Positions 35,485 through 47,830 of a stretch of 64,000 bases of DNA are shown one piece after another. This DNA is from Quercus robur (taxonomy: Eukaryota > Streptophyta > Magnoliopsida > Fagales > Fagaceae), in assembly GCF_932294415.1 (NCBI RefSeq), contig NC_065535.1, forward strand, positions 88,552,862 to 88,616,861, written 5' to 3'. The notes beneath the pieces are model-generated. The model did not search any database. It saw only the letters and a program-made list of their open reading frames with translations, and was not told the DNA's origin. The translations under genes and the position numbers were made by a program. Numbering within the stretch: the stretch's first letter is position 1; each line of letters opens with the position of its first letter.

Positions 35485-37509
35485 ATGGAGTGCGAGTTTG
35501 AGTCACGCGTAAGGTCTGGTGAAGAGGATGCAGAGCTGCAACATAGTACCAAGAAAGTTAAGGAGGATCTACATCTTGGCTCCTCGTAGACGAGTCTTGA
35601 GCGGGGTGAAGGTGCTAGTAATACTATGTCCTTTAAGGCAAAACTGGTGGGCGATATCCCTGGTGCCTTCGCACAGGCTTTTAAGTTTCATGCCGATGAA
35701 AATGAGGAGCCTTTCTCTAATGAAGAGGTGGATGACCCTCCTGAGGGCACAGTTGCCATTAAGTTATCCAAACGGACCAAGATGAACATCCGGGCTAAAT
35801 GGGCTCATTCCCTCATTGTGAAAGTCTTTGGGCAAACGGTAGGTTTCCATTTTTTGCATTCCAGGATCATGCAACTCTGGAAGCCAGCGGGTAGACTAGA
35901 CTACATTGATCTGGAAAATGACTTTTATTTATGCAAGTTTAGGTTGGTGGAGGATTTTGAGAAAGTCCTAAAGGGGGGACCTTGGTTCATAAGCGAACAC
36001 TACCTTACTATCCATGCATGGGAGCCATACTTCAAGCCCAATGTGGTTGCATGCTCTAAGGTGGCTATTTGGGTGTGCTTACCGAGGCTACCCATTGAGC
36101 TCTACGAAATGGAGGTGCTTAAGGAGATCGGGAGGGCCATAGGACCTGTGCTCCGGGTTGATGCAAATACCGCAGTAGGCACTAGGGGTCGTTATGCTCG
36201 ACTTTGTGTATAGGTCGACTTGGAAATGCCTTTTCCGAGAAGTATCCTTATTGGAAGATTAAAGCAAGCCATCTTATATGAAGGCATTGGCTCACTATGC
36301 TTTTCATGTGGCAGAATGGGACATCAAAAACCTCAGTGTCCGTACACAGTCAAGGAAACGGTGGTGGAGATGGACAACATCGGCGAGAGTAACCTAAGAA
36401 AAAATGAGGCTGAGAAGGAAGAACACTCCAATCTTGAGGGGGAAATAGTGGGAAATGATAGGGAGGTTTATGGCCCTTGGATGTTAGTGGAGCGTAAGAA
36501 GCACGCGTCCAAATCCTGGGTAGCCCGTTCCCACTCTCTCAAGTCCAATCCGAAGCAATTCTCTACATTTAATGCTAGGGATTTGGGCCAGCTAAGAAGG
36601 CTTACATCAGAAGCCAACCCACCAACCAGGTCACCTACTGTGTCACCAGAAAGGAAACGTAAAAATAGGAGATTTGACAATACAAGTCAGATGGACCCCA
36701 CCACCCCACTCATTCTTGATGCAACAGCTACTAAGGCAGCCCAAGGCGCTCTACCCAGTGCATTTCATAGGTCCTCAGATTCGAAGGAAAAAGACCCCAT
36801 GAGTAGTCACTCTTCACCGCTTTCGAACTCACCTAGGACTAAAGCTAACACTTTTAACCCAAAAGTGAACCACAAGCTCAAATCCAAAACAAGAGAAACT
36901 TCGACTAGCCATGGGAGACAACACACAAAGGCAGTGGGCAATAAGCCTACATGGGAAAATTATGCCACTATCCATATCCTTCATTCAACAAATCCGAGCT
37001 TCTCCCACCATGATCTGGGGGTGCTTCGATCAAGAGCAAATGTAAGCTTGGAATCACATCTTTCCCCTAACTCCAGAAAGCCAAAAGCTGGGGTTTCTAC
37101 CTCTGACCGACTTGGCTTGGTTAGTATGGGACAACCCCTGGTGGAGATTCCCATCGGACATCCCAACAAAGGCAAAAGGGGAGATAATGGGGTGGAGAGC
37201 ACTATCGCTAACTTCGTTGGATCGTCTCTTGCCAAAATCAAACCAATTGGAGGAGGTCCAAATAAGGAAAATAATGGCGGATGGACCAACAGCAACAAGT
37301 TTAGTGGGGTCTTTGGAAGCCATCAAAGTGATATAGGTATGTGGGAGATATCCATAGATAAATCTTCTAATCACCTCGAGGGAACAACCTATGGGGATTA
37401 TGGAGCATGCAATATGCATTTGAAAGAACATGGAGATATCGAAGTCCAAGCTGAGGGAGCTGAGTTGGAACTTGCTGAATCAAGCAAGGAACCGGTTTCA
37501 GATCAGTAG
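35485..37509 (+). pseudogene. LINE ORF1 (RNA-binding, DUF4283 plus CCHC)
   Basis: A single frame of about 675 codons is broken by two in-frame stops, TAG at 35587 and TAG at 36211, the second where relatives have Q (RLCV-stop-VDLE). The N-terminal domain around KLVGDIPGAFAQAF and KVLKGGPWFISEHYLTIHAWEP matches the DUF4283 domain of plant LINE ORF1 proteins. A zinc knuckle (CFSCGRMGHQKPQC) lies near 36298-36340. The rest is a long, basic, serine-rich tail. The protein would coat LINE RNA. Confidence 0.87.
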
Positions 37510-37537
37510 GGATCTGCCTATTCCCCATCTAGTGTCC

Positions 37538-40500
37538 ATGAATATCATCTGCTGGAATTGTAGAAGGGCTTTAAACCCCCATTTTCGAAATACCTTGGAT
37601 AGTTTGATGAGTAAGTTTAATCCTCAACTTGTCATTGTGACAGAGACCCTCATTGGTGGTCCGAGGGCAAAAGACATTACTGATAGGCTCCCATTCGATG
37701 GAGCCATACACACTGATACTATTGGGTATGCTAGCTGGAGGGCTCTGGCTACTCTGGAATTCAGATGTTGTGGAAGTTACTCTTTTGGAGAAGACAGAAT
37801 AGGAAATTCACGTAATTGTAAAAGTACTTTCCTCAAACCTGTCTTGGATTTTATCTTGTATTTATGCTAGTCCTAGATTTGCAGAGCGTAAACTACTCTA
37901 GGATAATTTAGCAAAAGTCTCTGGGCTATACAATTTAGCCTGGACAGTATTAGGGGATTTTAATGAGGTTTTATCTAGTGCTGATAAGTGTTGTGGCAAC
38001 CCTGTAAATTTGAGGAGAGCCCAAATTTTTAAAGATTGTTTAGATACGTGCAATTTGATTGATCTTGGATTTCAGGGTCCGAGATACACTTGGGTAAATA
38101 AGCAGGATATAGGTTATTTCATTCAAGAATGCTTGGACAGAGCCTTTGCAAATCAGGATTGGATTAACCTTTATCCGAAGGCCTCAGTTACTCACCTCAC
38201 TAGGGTTCATTCAGATCACTGCCCCATTCTCCTATGTTTGGATAAGCCTCTTTCCCTAAGGTTGACTAGACCTTTCAGGTTCCAGCCAATCTAGATATCT
38301 CACCCCTTTTTGCGTATGTGCTTACAAGCAACTAGGCTAGTGATTTAAGCCTCAGCACGAATCTCTTGAAGTTCACTGAGGCAATAAAAATATGGAGCAA
38401 GGAGGTTTTTGGGAATATTTTCCATAGGAAGAGAAGAGTGGAGGCTTGGCTTGCTGGCATCCAAAAAGCCCTTGGTAATGGGCCAAATGCCCACCTCTTA
38501 GCTTTGGAGAGAGAGTTGAGGGAAGAGTACTGGGTAATAAATCAACAAGAAGAGGAATTCTAGTCGGTCAAATCCAAGTATAACTGGTTGATCCAAGGAG
38601 ATAGAAATACAAATTTCTTCCATACATCAACTCTAATCCGGAGGAAAAGGAATAGGATATATTGCTTCAAGGATAGCTTGGGTAATCTAATGCATAATGA
38701 GGAGATTATTGCTTCAATTATTAGGGAGGGTTACATTTCCTTGTTCACTACAAGCAAAGCAAGTGCTCCCATATCAAGCTGGGATGTTATAAGCTAGCAT
38801 TATAAGCTGTCAAGTGAGGAAGGTGAGATGATTAATTGCCTAGTCACAGAAAAGGAGGTGAAAGAGGGGCTTTGGAGCACGAAGTCTTTCAAGGCCCCTG
38901 GCCCAGATGGAATGCACACAGGTTTCTATAAGAGGAATTGGAATGTTGTGAAGGATGTGGTGGTGAGGGAAGTGTGTGAAATCTTTAGCACTGGGGTCAT
39001 GCCGAGCCATCTAAACCAAACCTTGATCACTCTCTTACCTAAATGCTCAGGAGTTGACTACCTTGGCCTTTTCAGACCAATTAGCCTTTGTAATACTATT
39101 TACAAAATTGTGACAAAAATCATAGTACAAAGACTTAGACCTCTCTTGGATAAGCTGGTCTCCCCCTTACAGATTGCTTTTTGTCCCGGGCAGGAAAAGG
39201 CTTGATAATATGATCATTGTGCAGGAACTCATTCACACTATAAGCACGAAGAAGGGTAAGCAAGGATATATGGCAATAAAAATTGATCTTGAGAAGGCTT
39301 ATGACAAACTTGAGTGGCATTTTATCTGTGATGTGCTCACTCTCTATAACTTCCCCCAGAACACAGTGAAGCTTATTATGAGTTTCATTTCGGGTTCTTC
39401 CATCTTGGTTCTTTTTAATGGAGGAAAAATTGATCCTTTCCTCCCTTCAGGAGGAATCAGACAGGGCGACCCACTTTCTCCCTATTTATTCATCCTGTGC
39501 ATGGAGATGTTGGGGTTTCTAATTGCTGATCAATGTGCTTTAAATCTTTGGGACCCACTCAAATCTTCCTAATGTGGACCTTCCTTTTCGCATCTCTTTT
39601 TTGTGAACGACCTTGTTCTTTTTGCCAAAGTAGATATGAAGAATTACCAGAGCATTCGAGACACTTTAGATATCTTTTGTGAGCTATCAGGGGTAGAAAG
39701 TGAATATGGACAAGTCGCGAGTTTTCTTTTCGCCAAATGTTGATGAGGAGACCTGTGACTCTTTATGCAACGGCTTTAGATCGATGCCCAACTTGGGAAA
39801 ATATCTCGGTTTCCCCATTCAACAAAAGAACTCTTCCTCTTGGGATTTTGACTTTGTTTTGGAAAGAGTCCATAATAAACTTCAGGGATGGAAAGAAAAG
39901 CTACTGTCCATGGCAGGTAGATTAACTCTAACAAAAGCTGTGCTCTTGGCCATTCCCTTATACACTATGCAAGGGTGTTTACTGCCCAGTCGAATCCTTG
40001 CAAATTTGGATAAGGAGTGTAGGAATTTCTTATGGGGGTCCATGGATGAGAAGAAAAAGCTTCATATGGTAGGTTAGCCTAAAGTGACAAAGCCAAAAAA
40101 CAAAGGGGGGTTAGGTTTGCATGCTACAAGGGAAAGAAACACCATTTTGGCAGCTAAGCTCTATTGGAGAATGAGGGAAGAGAGTGGGGAGCTCTGGTCT
40201 AAAGTACTGAAGTTCAAATACAAAAGAAGGACAATACTTCACGGTGCTACGGCATGTGAAGTGGGTTCGAAATGGTCTCTTGGAAATAATAGTCAACGGT
40301 CCTTTTGGGATGATAAATGGTTGGACTTGGGTATTGTACAGGAATGCATTGAGAGGCCACTGCAGAAGGATGAGGCAATTTTACGAGTTTGTGATATCTA
40401 CACCAATGGCATGTGGGAACTGCATAAGCTATCATTCTTACTCCCGCCTTTTCTCAACCAATCCATCAAAGCTACACCGATAAGGACTGCCTCAACTAGC

Positions 40501-41554
40501 GAGGACCACTTGTCATGGATTGCTAGCCCGAGAGGGGATTGTGATCCCAAAGGAGCTTACCTTATTGCCTGTGGTGCTAACACTGAAGACGAGTGCTTCA
40601 GGGGTGCCTGGTTATGGAAGCTAAAAACTATGCCCAAAATCCATATGTTTCTTTGGAAATGCTATCATAGTAGCATATAGCATTTCAGTTAAGACGATAT
40701 TAGCTCAGAGAGGCATCCAAATTTCTCCAACCTGCGATATTTGTCATGATCAGCCAGAAACCATTAGTCATGTTTTAAGGGATTGTAAGGCAGCACAGGT
40801 ATTCTAGGTTGAGTCCAATCGGCCTGATGAGGTGCTCCACACTTTTGGATTGGAAGTGATGGAATGGATTAGAGTGAATGCTTGCTGTAAAGTGCCCGCA
40901 AAGGGGAGAAGTTATCCCTGGGCTCATTTCTTCCTTTTTGGCATTTGGTAGTTATTGCTCAGCAGGAATAAGGTGATGTTCCAGCCCCCCCAATCCTGTC
41001 AGAATTTGTACAAACTTGTTAAGGCACAAGTTCATGAGTTCTGGTTTGGTGTTATTGACCATGTTGAGCCTAGGCGTAGATCTGTTATTGCTGTTAGTTG
41101 GGCTAAACCTCCGGAGAGATGGGTGAAGTTGAATACAAACGGTTCGGTGAAGGGAAGTCCGGGAATGGCAGGGTGTGGGGGTCTTTTGCGTGACTGTCAT
41201 GGCAATTGGATCTCGGGTTTTGCAAGGGCTATTGGCCTTACGTCGAGTATAGCTGCTGAACTGTGGGCTATCCAAGATGGATTAGCTAGATGCTATCACT
41301 TATCCCTTCAGGCGGTGGAAGTTAAGGTTGATGCCTCAGTTGTGATATCATTGTTATCCCAAGATGTCCATACTAATGGGGAGTTTTCTTCTCTTATTGA
41401 TGACTGCAAGAACCTAATGAAGAACATCCATCAGGTCCGGTTGAAACAATGCTTTAGAGAGGCTAACCGGTGCGCAGACGCCTTTGCAAAGTTTGGCACC
41501 ACCATGGAGGAGGATTTTATTGTGTTTGGGTCTCCTCCTTTTTTTTATTTTTAA
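37538..41554 (+). pseudogene. LINE ORF2 (endonuclease, reverse transcriptase, RNase H)
   Basis: The frame opens with MNIICWNCRRAL. The apurinic-type endonuclease shows GDFNEVL (about 37955) and SDHCPILL (about 38212), but a frameshift separates these from the start (about 37715). Reverse transcriptase shows APGPDGMHTGFYK, GIRQGDPLSPYLF and, where FADD is expected, FVNDL (about 39600), so one catalytic aspartate is lost. A C-terminal RNase H begins VKLNTNGS (about 41128), where D is usual in the first catalytic site, and later has AELWAIQDGL and VKVDAS. Several further stops and frameshifts occur (about 38293, 38562, 39190, 39570, 40077, 40678). Confidence 0.88.
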
Positions 41555-41678
41555 TCTGTTGCATTTAGATAAGATGGGCTTGACCCAGGACCGTTTGTGA
41601 AATATTGTGGTGGACATCACTTAGTTTTTGTTTTTCATATATTTCCAGTTTACCAAAAAAAAAAAAAAAAAAAAAAAG

Positions 41679-41744
41679 GTGTATCAATATTTGGCAAATG
41701 AGCTCATCCATGACATCTTAGCTAACCTTCATTGCAAATTTTAA
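41679..41744 (+). pseudogene. GDSL esterase/lipase pseudogene, C-terminal tail
   Basis: Directly after the LINE tail the sequence reads VYQYLANELIHDILANLHCKF then stop, the usual C-terminal end of plant GDSL esterases (AYKYMA.WLI..ILPKLHC type). Together with 34680-35425 this shows that the LINE landed in the last exon. About 25-30 codons that normally lie between the two parts, including the catalytic DGIH block, are missing. Confidence 0.72.
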
Positions 41745-42436
41745 GTGGGTTTAGTTTTGTTAGGCTAGCATACATTAATTACTACTTAGTTCTTTAGGGA
41801 GTTTATTATTTTGAGTTTATATATTCTGTCCTTGTCCTTGGGGTTCCGTCCTAATTTGTTGCTGAAATTTCTGGTATGATTTTCATTTCTATAATATATT
41901 TGTTTGGTAAATTGGTATTGGACTATTGGTATTTTCAAATTCAAGTGAACACTGAGTCTAATTTTTATTAAAAAAATATATATATTCTACATAATTAATT
42001 CTTGCACGTAGTGTAGGTTAAATGCTAGTATACATAAAAGCAGAGACCTCATGTTAAAGAACATAAATTTATGCCATGTAATGCATTCCTTGATATTCTC
42101 TTTATGTAGCCTTTTACTTCAACAAAATTCGCATTTATATCAAGATATTAGTTCATTGAATTAGCCAATAGAGTAAGTGCACATATTAATTATTTATAGC
42201 TATGCATTATTTATTTATATTAAATGAATTTATATGATAATTTTTATAAACTCTATATAAGATATAATTTTTAGTTGGAATAATAATAATAAATTTAGAA
42301 TATAACATTCATCCTCGTGTTTAGTTGCTTTGTAAACAATTGACGCAAAAGTCATAAAAATTAAATATTTGTAAATTCACTTAAATGAATCTTTATTGTT
42401 TTAAATTTTCTAACTCCTTTCAATGACATGTAATAG

Positions 42437-42472
<36 letters not shown>

Positions 42473-43379
42473 CTAACATTGTAGTATTTATTCAATGTAA
42501 TTAGATAGATTACTAATAGAATAAATATGTTTATTTTGTTATATTAATTATTTTAAGCATAATGAAAATTTAATATCATTTTTCTAAGATTTATATGAGA
42601 AACAACTGAATTTTTTATAAGTGAGAAATAATTGATTTGATATATGGTATTCTTGTTAAAATTTAGTTGTTTTTGCAACAATTGGAAACAATGTCCAAAA
42701 AATAGGGAAAAAAAAATTAGTAACACACAATCAAGAAAGTAAAAAAAAAAAAAAAAAAAAAATGAAGGATATTTGCATTTTTTAGTAGGCATGAAACATG
42801 ATAGCCACTATATCACGCAATTTTCAATTTGTAAACACATATATAGTATGATCAAATCATTACACTAGTTTTCTTTTTATTTTGACTATAAAATTACTAA
42901 ATATTACAATATTTTACAAGGAAAATTATTGAAATAATTTTTCTTATACATATGGTGGGGGATTTGAATGATGTCTCCATTGGAAATGTGCCAATCAGTT
43001 AAGTTACAAAATTCTTGGCAAAAATTATTGAAATATTGGAGAAAACTAATAATAAGTTGCATTTAATTTTCAATTTGTTAAACACACACATATATATAGT
43101 ATGATCAAACTACTCTTTCATGTCATCGATGACTTGGTAAAGTAGAGTGGTTTTTCTATTGCTAATCAAAAGTGGCGTGTCTAGTAACCTTATGAAAGTG
43201 ATCAGTGTTGTTCTTTCTTCACAGTTTTCGCACTGGATTGTATAAAAATGAGAGTATCTCAATGAAATGGCAACTAAATTTTGTGCATATTGTGTAAAAA
43301 GCAAAGTCAACAGCACAAAAAGAAAAGGCAAACCTAACCTCATAAAATTGGCAGTATAGCTTCTTGCGATATTTAACAG
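41745..43379. other. AT-rich intergenic
   Basis: No gene supported. A (GT)n microsatellite occupies 42442-42468. Poly-A/T runs lie near 42740. The block around 42830-42870 recurs in part at 43070-43110 ('caatttgtaaacacatatatagtatgatcaaa'), a small local duplication. Confidence 0.65.
42442..42468. repeat. (GT)n microsatellite
   Basis: About 13 GT units, read directly. Confidence 0.9.
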
Positions 43380-43700
43380 TACCATTGTCATCATGGTAGA
43401 TAGTTAGGAAGCAAGAAATTGCTCCACAATTCTCACAGAGAAGCTTTTGGAAAGTAAAAGAAATGTGTATAAATCAAAATGACCATGTACAAAGAAATAA
43501 AGACATAGAAGCTTTTGGAAAGTAAAATGACTATGTACAAAGAAATAAAAACATCCCAGAATGAGTACCTTGATTTTGAAATCTAAGGACGATCCTAACC
43601 ATCCGCCCTCTACGTCTGGACGAAGGCTTGTAAGTCCTTTTATGTCCACCTTCACCTGCATAGCATATATGAGCCCTCTTCCTAGTGATCGTGGCATGGT
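43380..43700 (-). pseudogene. Possible degraded gene fragment, unrecognised
   Basis: On the minus strand two stretches read like exons: one with GHKRTYKPSSRRRGRMVRIV (about 43570-43660), preceded by a good acceptor (TATGCAG), and one with LCENCGAISCF and DDNGTVKYRKKLYCQFYEV (about 43340-43440), followed by a GTTAGG donor-like site. They differ in frame and have no start, and I do not recognise the family. It could be chance. Confidence 0.25.
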
Positions 43701-43851
43701 TCTTGTCACTCTTTCTTTCTTTCTTTCCACAAATTCTTTCTTTCTTTCTTTCTGCAAATTCTCTCTTTTTTTTTCCACAAATTTTCTCTATTGTCACTTC
43801 AAGTTATATATAAGTTGGATATAACAAATTATTATTATTATTATTATTATT

Positions 43852-44013
43852 AGAGAAATGTTATGCCTACAAAACTTTCACAACAAATCTTATATGGTAG
43901 GTTGTTATGGGTGGGCAAAAAAGTAATTTAAGTTGTAAATTCAAATTAGAACCAATAACATCTTATTACCTATGATTTGTTTTGAAAATGTTATGAACCT
44001 AGCACTCTTCTTA
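43852..44013. mobile_element. Short MITE
   Basis: About 160 bp whose ends are imperfect inverted repeats of about 50 bp: 'agagaaatgttatgcctaca' and 'cacaacaaatc' at the left are matched on the other strand at the right by 'gagtgctaggttcataac' and 'aaaacaaatc'. The centre has TTGTTATGGGTGGGC. Flanks are (ATT)n on the left and TTATTATT on the right, so the target duplication cannot be read. No coding capacity. Confidence 0.7.
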
Positions 44014-44169
44014 TTATTAAAAAATACTTTAAAAAAAATTAAGCACTCATTACCAATATGCCCCATTAGATTTTTGCAAATTTTTGAAAAATAAAAAGTT
44101 AGGCTTTACCACACAGAATCCTTCTCCCTTTAAACACTATTACTAAAAAAAAATTAACATAAAAGCTAA

Positions 44170-44602
44170 GAGCATTCATATCAAAGATATGAAAAATGCT
44201 AAAAACTCATTTTAGCATCTCATTCCGCAAAATACACACCACAACAAAGCTGTTATTCTCAAAATATTTAGCATCTCAGCTACAGTAGACTATCATAAAT
44301 GACAGTCTAATGTAGCTCAAATCTTATAAAATAAATAATTTTTTATTACTTCTCTCATCTCTCTCACTATTCTCTTCTTTCTTTTTCTCTCGTCGGTTTC
44401 ACTTCTTCTCTCTTTTCTTCTTTCACCAGCATCCACAACTGAAAACCACAATGGTTGTGGTGGTGTTGAAGTTTTATGTCTTTTTTTTTGGTTTGGAGGT
44501 AACTTGTGATTCTGATGGTGGTTGTTTTCGTTGGTGGTGTTGGTCTATATTAATGGGTTTTGTGGTGGGTTGTTGATGACGGTGGTGGTTTTGTTTTGTT
44601 TT

Positions 44603-44637
<35 letters not shown>

Positions 44638-45244
44638 TTTTGTTTTGTTGTTGTTGTTGTTGTGGGTTATGGCTGCCACAATGGTGGTGGTGGTGGCTGA
44701 TGGTGGTTGTTTTGGGTTTTTTGTGGTGGGTTGTGGCTGCCACAGTGGTGGTGGTGGTGGTGAACGTGGCTAGTGGCTGGTGGTGGTTCCAATTTGTGGG
44801 TTTTTGGTGGTTTCGGTTTGTGTTTTTTTTTTCCTCCAATGGTGGCGGCCAGTTGCAGGGGTTGGTGGTAGTGGATGTGGGTTCTAATCAGATTTATGAT
44901 AGTAATGTAGTGGTGTTGAGTGTGTTATGTAGCTAGTGGATTTCGTGGCTAGTGAGTTGTGATGTTTGGTTTTTTGTTTTTGTTTTAGGTGGTGGTGGCT
45001 GGCAATGGCTAGTGGTGGATGTGGCCGTGGGTTTGCTAGGTTGAGGGATGAGAAGAAAGATGAGGTGTGAGTTTGGATTGCATCAGGAGGAGAGAGACAC
45101 ATAAAAAATAATATTTGAATGAAGTGGTAAAAAATAGAAAAACTTTGATGTGTTGTTTATTGTAAAGTGAGGTGTTAAATGCTATAAAGTGACCTTTTGA
45201 GTTGTTAAATGCTAAAATTTGTAAAACCCTTGATAGGAATGCTC
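44170..45244. mobile_element. Harbinger-like non-autonomous element B
   Basis: 1075 bp flanked by TAA on both sides (44167-44169 and 45245-45247). The ends are near-perfect inverted repeats: GAGCATTCATATCAA and, on the other strand, GAGCATTCCTATCAA. The left part has CTACAGTAGACTATC followed by a short hairpin and CT-rich sequence, matching the same arrangement at the right end of element A read on the minus strand. The centre is low-complexity GGT/GTT sequence plus a T-run. The long open frames here (44474-44839, 44522-44936) are repeats, not genes. Confidence 0.85.
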
Positions 45245-45765
45245 TAAAGGCACAATTTTGCAAATTAGACCCCATGTGAACAGAAAAAATAGCAAAAGCC
45301 ACATTTTGAGCAAAATCGATAGCAATAAAATAAAAACACCAAACTTCTTCCAATAGGTGATGCTAAGTCAAGAAGCTTCGATCTTCACCGTCGAGTTGAG
45401 AAGCATTCGACAATGTCGATGGAATTTGGAAAAGACTCTAGCATCAAAACTCAAAAACCCACTACAAATTTCACAAAAATTTAAAGCATCACATTCTATG
45501 AAGGAAACAACTAGAATAATTTTACTTGACCCCTAAATTTTTATCCGTTAAAGGGGGGAATAGAGTAGATAATATGAATTCAAAGTAAGAGAATTTCTAT
45601 GCTAGATGCAGTTGTGAAATTTTTGAATAAATGGATTTAAAATCAATCAACCCAGAAATTTCTCAAGGTTTCTATGTCTAATAGAGATGGATAAGATCGA
45701 ATGAAATTTGAGTGAGAGAGAGGGAAAGAGAACCATGATGACAGTAGTGGGGGTGGAGTTATCAG

Positions 45766-47033
45766 TAGACGTGGCAAAACGGGCGGGTCAGGTCGAGTTC
45801 AGGTCGGGTCAATCGGGTTGGCGGGTCAAACGGGTCACGGGTCAAATGGGGTCATTTTTAAACGGGTCAATCGGGTTGCGGGTCGGGTCGGGTTGACCCG
45901 TATTTTTCATTTTTTTTTTCAATTACAAAAACAAATCAATGACAACTTGTTTAGAAATAATGAATAAAATTAGTTAAGCAAATGAATTGCACTTAATGCC
46001 ACTTGTTAATATCCTTCCAATTCTGACAGTTTTGACTTTTGAGCATGACAAAAATTATTTATAATCATAAATTCATGATGGAAAAAGTCTTCAATGTTAA
46101 TAGTTCACTATCAAAATGCATATAATTACAAGTTTACAATTTTAAAAAGAGATAGATCTTAAAACAAACAAAACAAGTTAGCCAGAAAAGTAGCAAGTTA
46201 TTAATCTTCTTAAATGCACGTGTTCCTATTACATTTAAAATAATAGTAAAGTTAGATTACTTAGAAAGATAAACTAAACAAAAAAAGATTTAAAAATAAA
46301 CCTAACATATTAAGTAAAGATGAATAAGTAAATATTTTATAAGAATTATACCTAAATCTCAATTTATTCAATGTTGATAACAGATTCAGCACTACAAATA
46401 TTCATAAGTGAAAAAGTGTGAAAGTGCGAAAAGAAAAGAAGGTCAAAGGAAGCTTTAGTGCTTTACCGCTTTGGCCCTTGACCCTTGTGGTCCGTGGATG
46501 TGTCATGTGGTTTTGTGAATCACAATTTTGGGTTTGGACTCCAGCAGGCTAAGCTAGTCAATTCAACTGAATTAGATTTTTTTTTCTTTTTTTTAATGGT
46601 TGTGTTGTCTAAGTCTTGTCTTATTATCATGTCAAGTCTCTGTGGTCCTGTGGAGGCAGAGCTGAAGCCTGAAGCTTTATTGGATTCGTGAATACTGAAT
46701 ACCTCAAAATCAAATAGGCAAATTGCATGTAAAAAGGAAAAGCTAATGTTTTGTCTTCTTGTAATTTAATAATTTATTTACTATTGGCTATTGCCTTATG
46801 CCTATTGGTTTGGCCTGCCGTCCTAGTTTTTTTGTGTTTTATGTACTTAGTATCATGATGAAGTTTTAAAAAAAAAATTATGAATTTTTTTAACGGATCG
46901 GGTTAGGAGTTATTTGGATCGAGTCAGATTAAATCGTAAAAAATTAGGTCGGATCACGAGTCAATTCATTTTTGCTTTGGGTCAGATATTTTTCGGATCG
47001 GGTCAAAAAATTTGACCCGTTTTACCATGTCTA
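45766..47033. mobile_element. hAT-like non-autonomous element, GGGTC-rich
   Basis: 1268 bp with inverted ends TAGACGTGGCAAAACGGG and, on the other strand, TAGACATGGTAAAACGGG. Flanks are GTTATCAG (45758-45765) and GTCATTAG (47034-47041), an 8-bp duplication with two C/T changes. Both ends are packed with GGGTC/GACCC words. No transposase. It is inserted in the core of the Mutator-like element. Confidence 0.82.
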
Positions 47034-47210
47034 GTCATTAGCGTCTTCTTTCACTGAAACGACGTTGGGTTAAGTTTTACACAACTGAATATTAATTTTT
47101 TATTTTTTATTTATTAATATTACGTTTTTAAAGGGAGAAGGATTCTGTGTGGTACAACCTAATTTTTTATTTGCAAAAATCTGACGTGACATATTAGTAA
47201 ATGGAAAGTA

Positions 47211-47245
47211 TAAAAATGGCATTTTACATTATATTCCTATTAAAT

Positions 47246-47280
<35 letters not shown>

Positions 47281-47830
47281 GGTACCAAAATAGATCTTGC
47301 ATGAGAGCTAGAAAGCAAAAGACCACAATAAACAACTCTTTTATTTTTCCAACTAATGTTTTCCAAAAATGCCTACTTTAAAACCAAAGTCACCATAAGA
47401 CAATAGGAACCCTATAATCCCCAACTCAGAGGGTTAGGACCCAAAAAGAGAGTAAAGTTTCAGCCACAAGCAACCAACTCAAGGATCTGAAACTTTTATT
47501 ATTGATTCAATTGTACATTGTTCCCACTTCAGGAAAAAGCCATATATCATAGACTTTCCTACTGTCCTACCTTACCCATTTCACAATTCCCTAATATGAA
47601 GCATGTTAAAGATCTCTACAATTGACTATGTAGCTCCTTAACCCTCTTACATATCCAAATTTAATTGGAATCTAACATCACTCTTTATGAGACAAGATGA
47701 TGGTGTGTTAAAGAACAATTAACACTTAACAGGCTATGCTACATTTTCACTTCCCAATTGCAACTAAGCCTAACCTAGTAATAGAAAGTTCACAAGTATG
47801 CATCATGTTATGTACCAGAATTTGTGTGTC
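47211..47830. other. Intergenic, 3' side of the small gene
   Basis: It holds an (AT)n run at about 47254-47280. The rest is probably the 3' untranslated and flanking region of the minus-strand gene ending at 47831. No other gene seen. Confidence 0.6.

Larger units (their letters stand above)
35426..41677 (+). mobile_element. LINE (L1-type non-LTR retrotransposon), degraded
   Basis: The element has ORF1 with a zinc knuckle, ORF2 with endonuclease, reverse transcriptase and RNase H, and a 3' poly-A tail (about 41655-41677). It lies inside the GDSL pseudogene. The 5' limit is uncertain: a run of about 36 T (35436-35472) precedes ORF1. A weak target-duplication candidate is AAAGGTG, at about 35409-35415 and again after the tail, where the As are ambiguous. 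Frameshifts and stops in both ORFs show it is inactive. Confidence 0.9.
44040..47210. mobile_element. Mutator-like element with long inverted ends, host to two insertions
   Basis: The left arm, about 44040-44165, is the inverted copy of the right arm, about 47115-47210. Both contain, in opposite orientation, CACACAGAATCCTTCTCCCT and GATTTTTGCAAAT. Arms of 100-150 bp suggest a Mutator-like non-autonomous element. Subtracting the Harbinger-like element B and the hAT-like element leaves about 830 bp. The exact ends and the 9-bp target duplication expected of this superfamily could not be read. Non-coding core sequence lies at 45248-45757. Confidence 0.55.

Noticed and set aside
44474..44936. Overlapping long ORFs on both strands (up to 121 codons)
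   Set aside because: Low-complexity GGT/GTT and poly-T sequence inside element B; no gene.
45780..45900. Telomere-like G-rich repeat
   Set aside because: The GGGTC/CGGGT words are irregular and not the plant telomere unit TTTAGGG. They belong to the hAT-like element's end.
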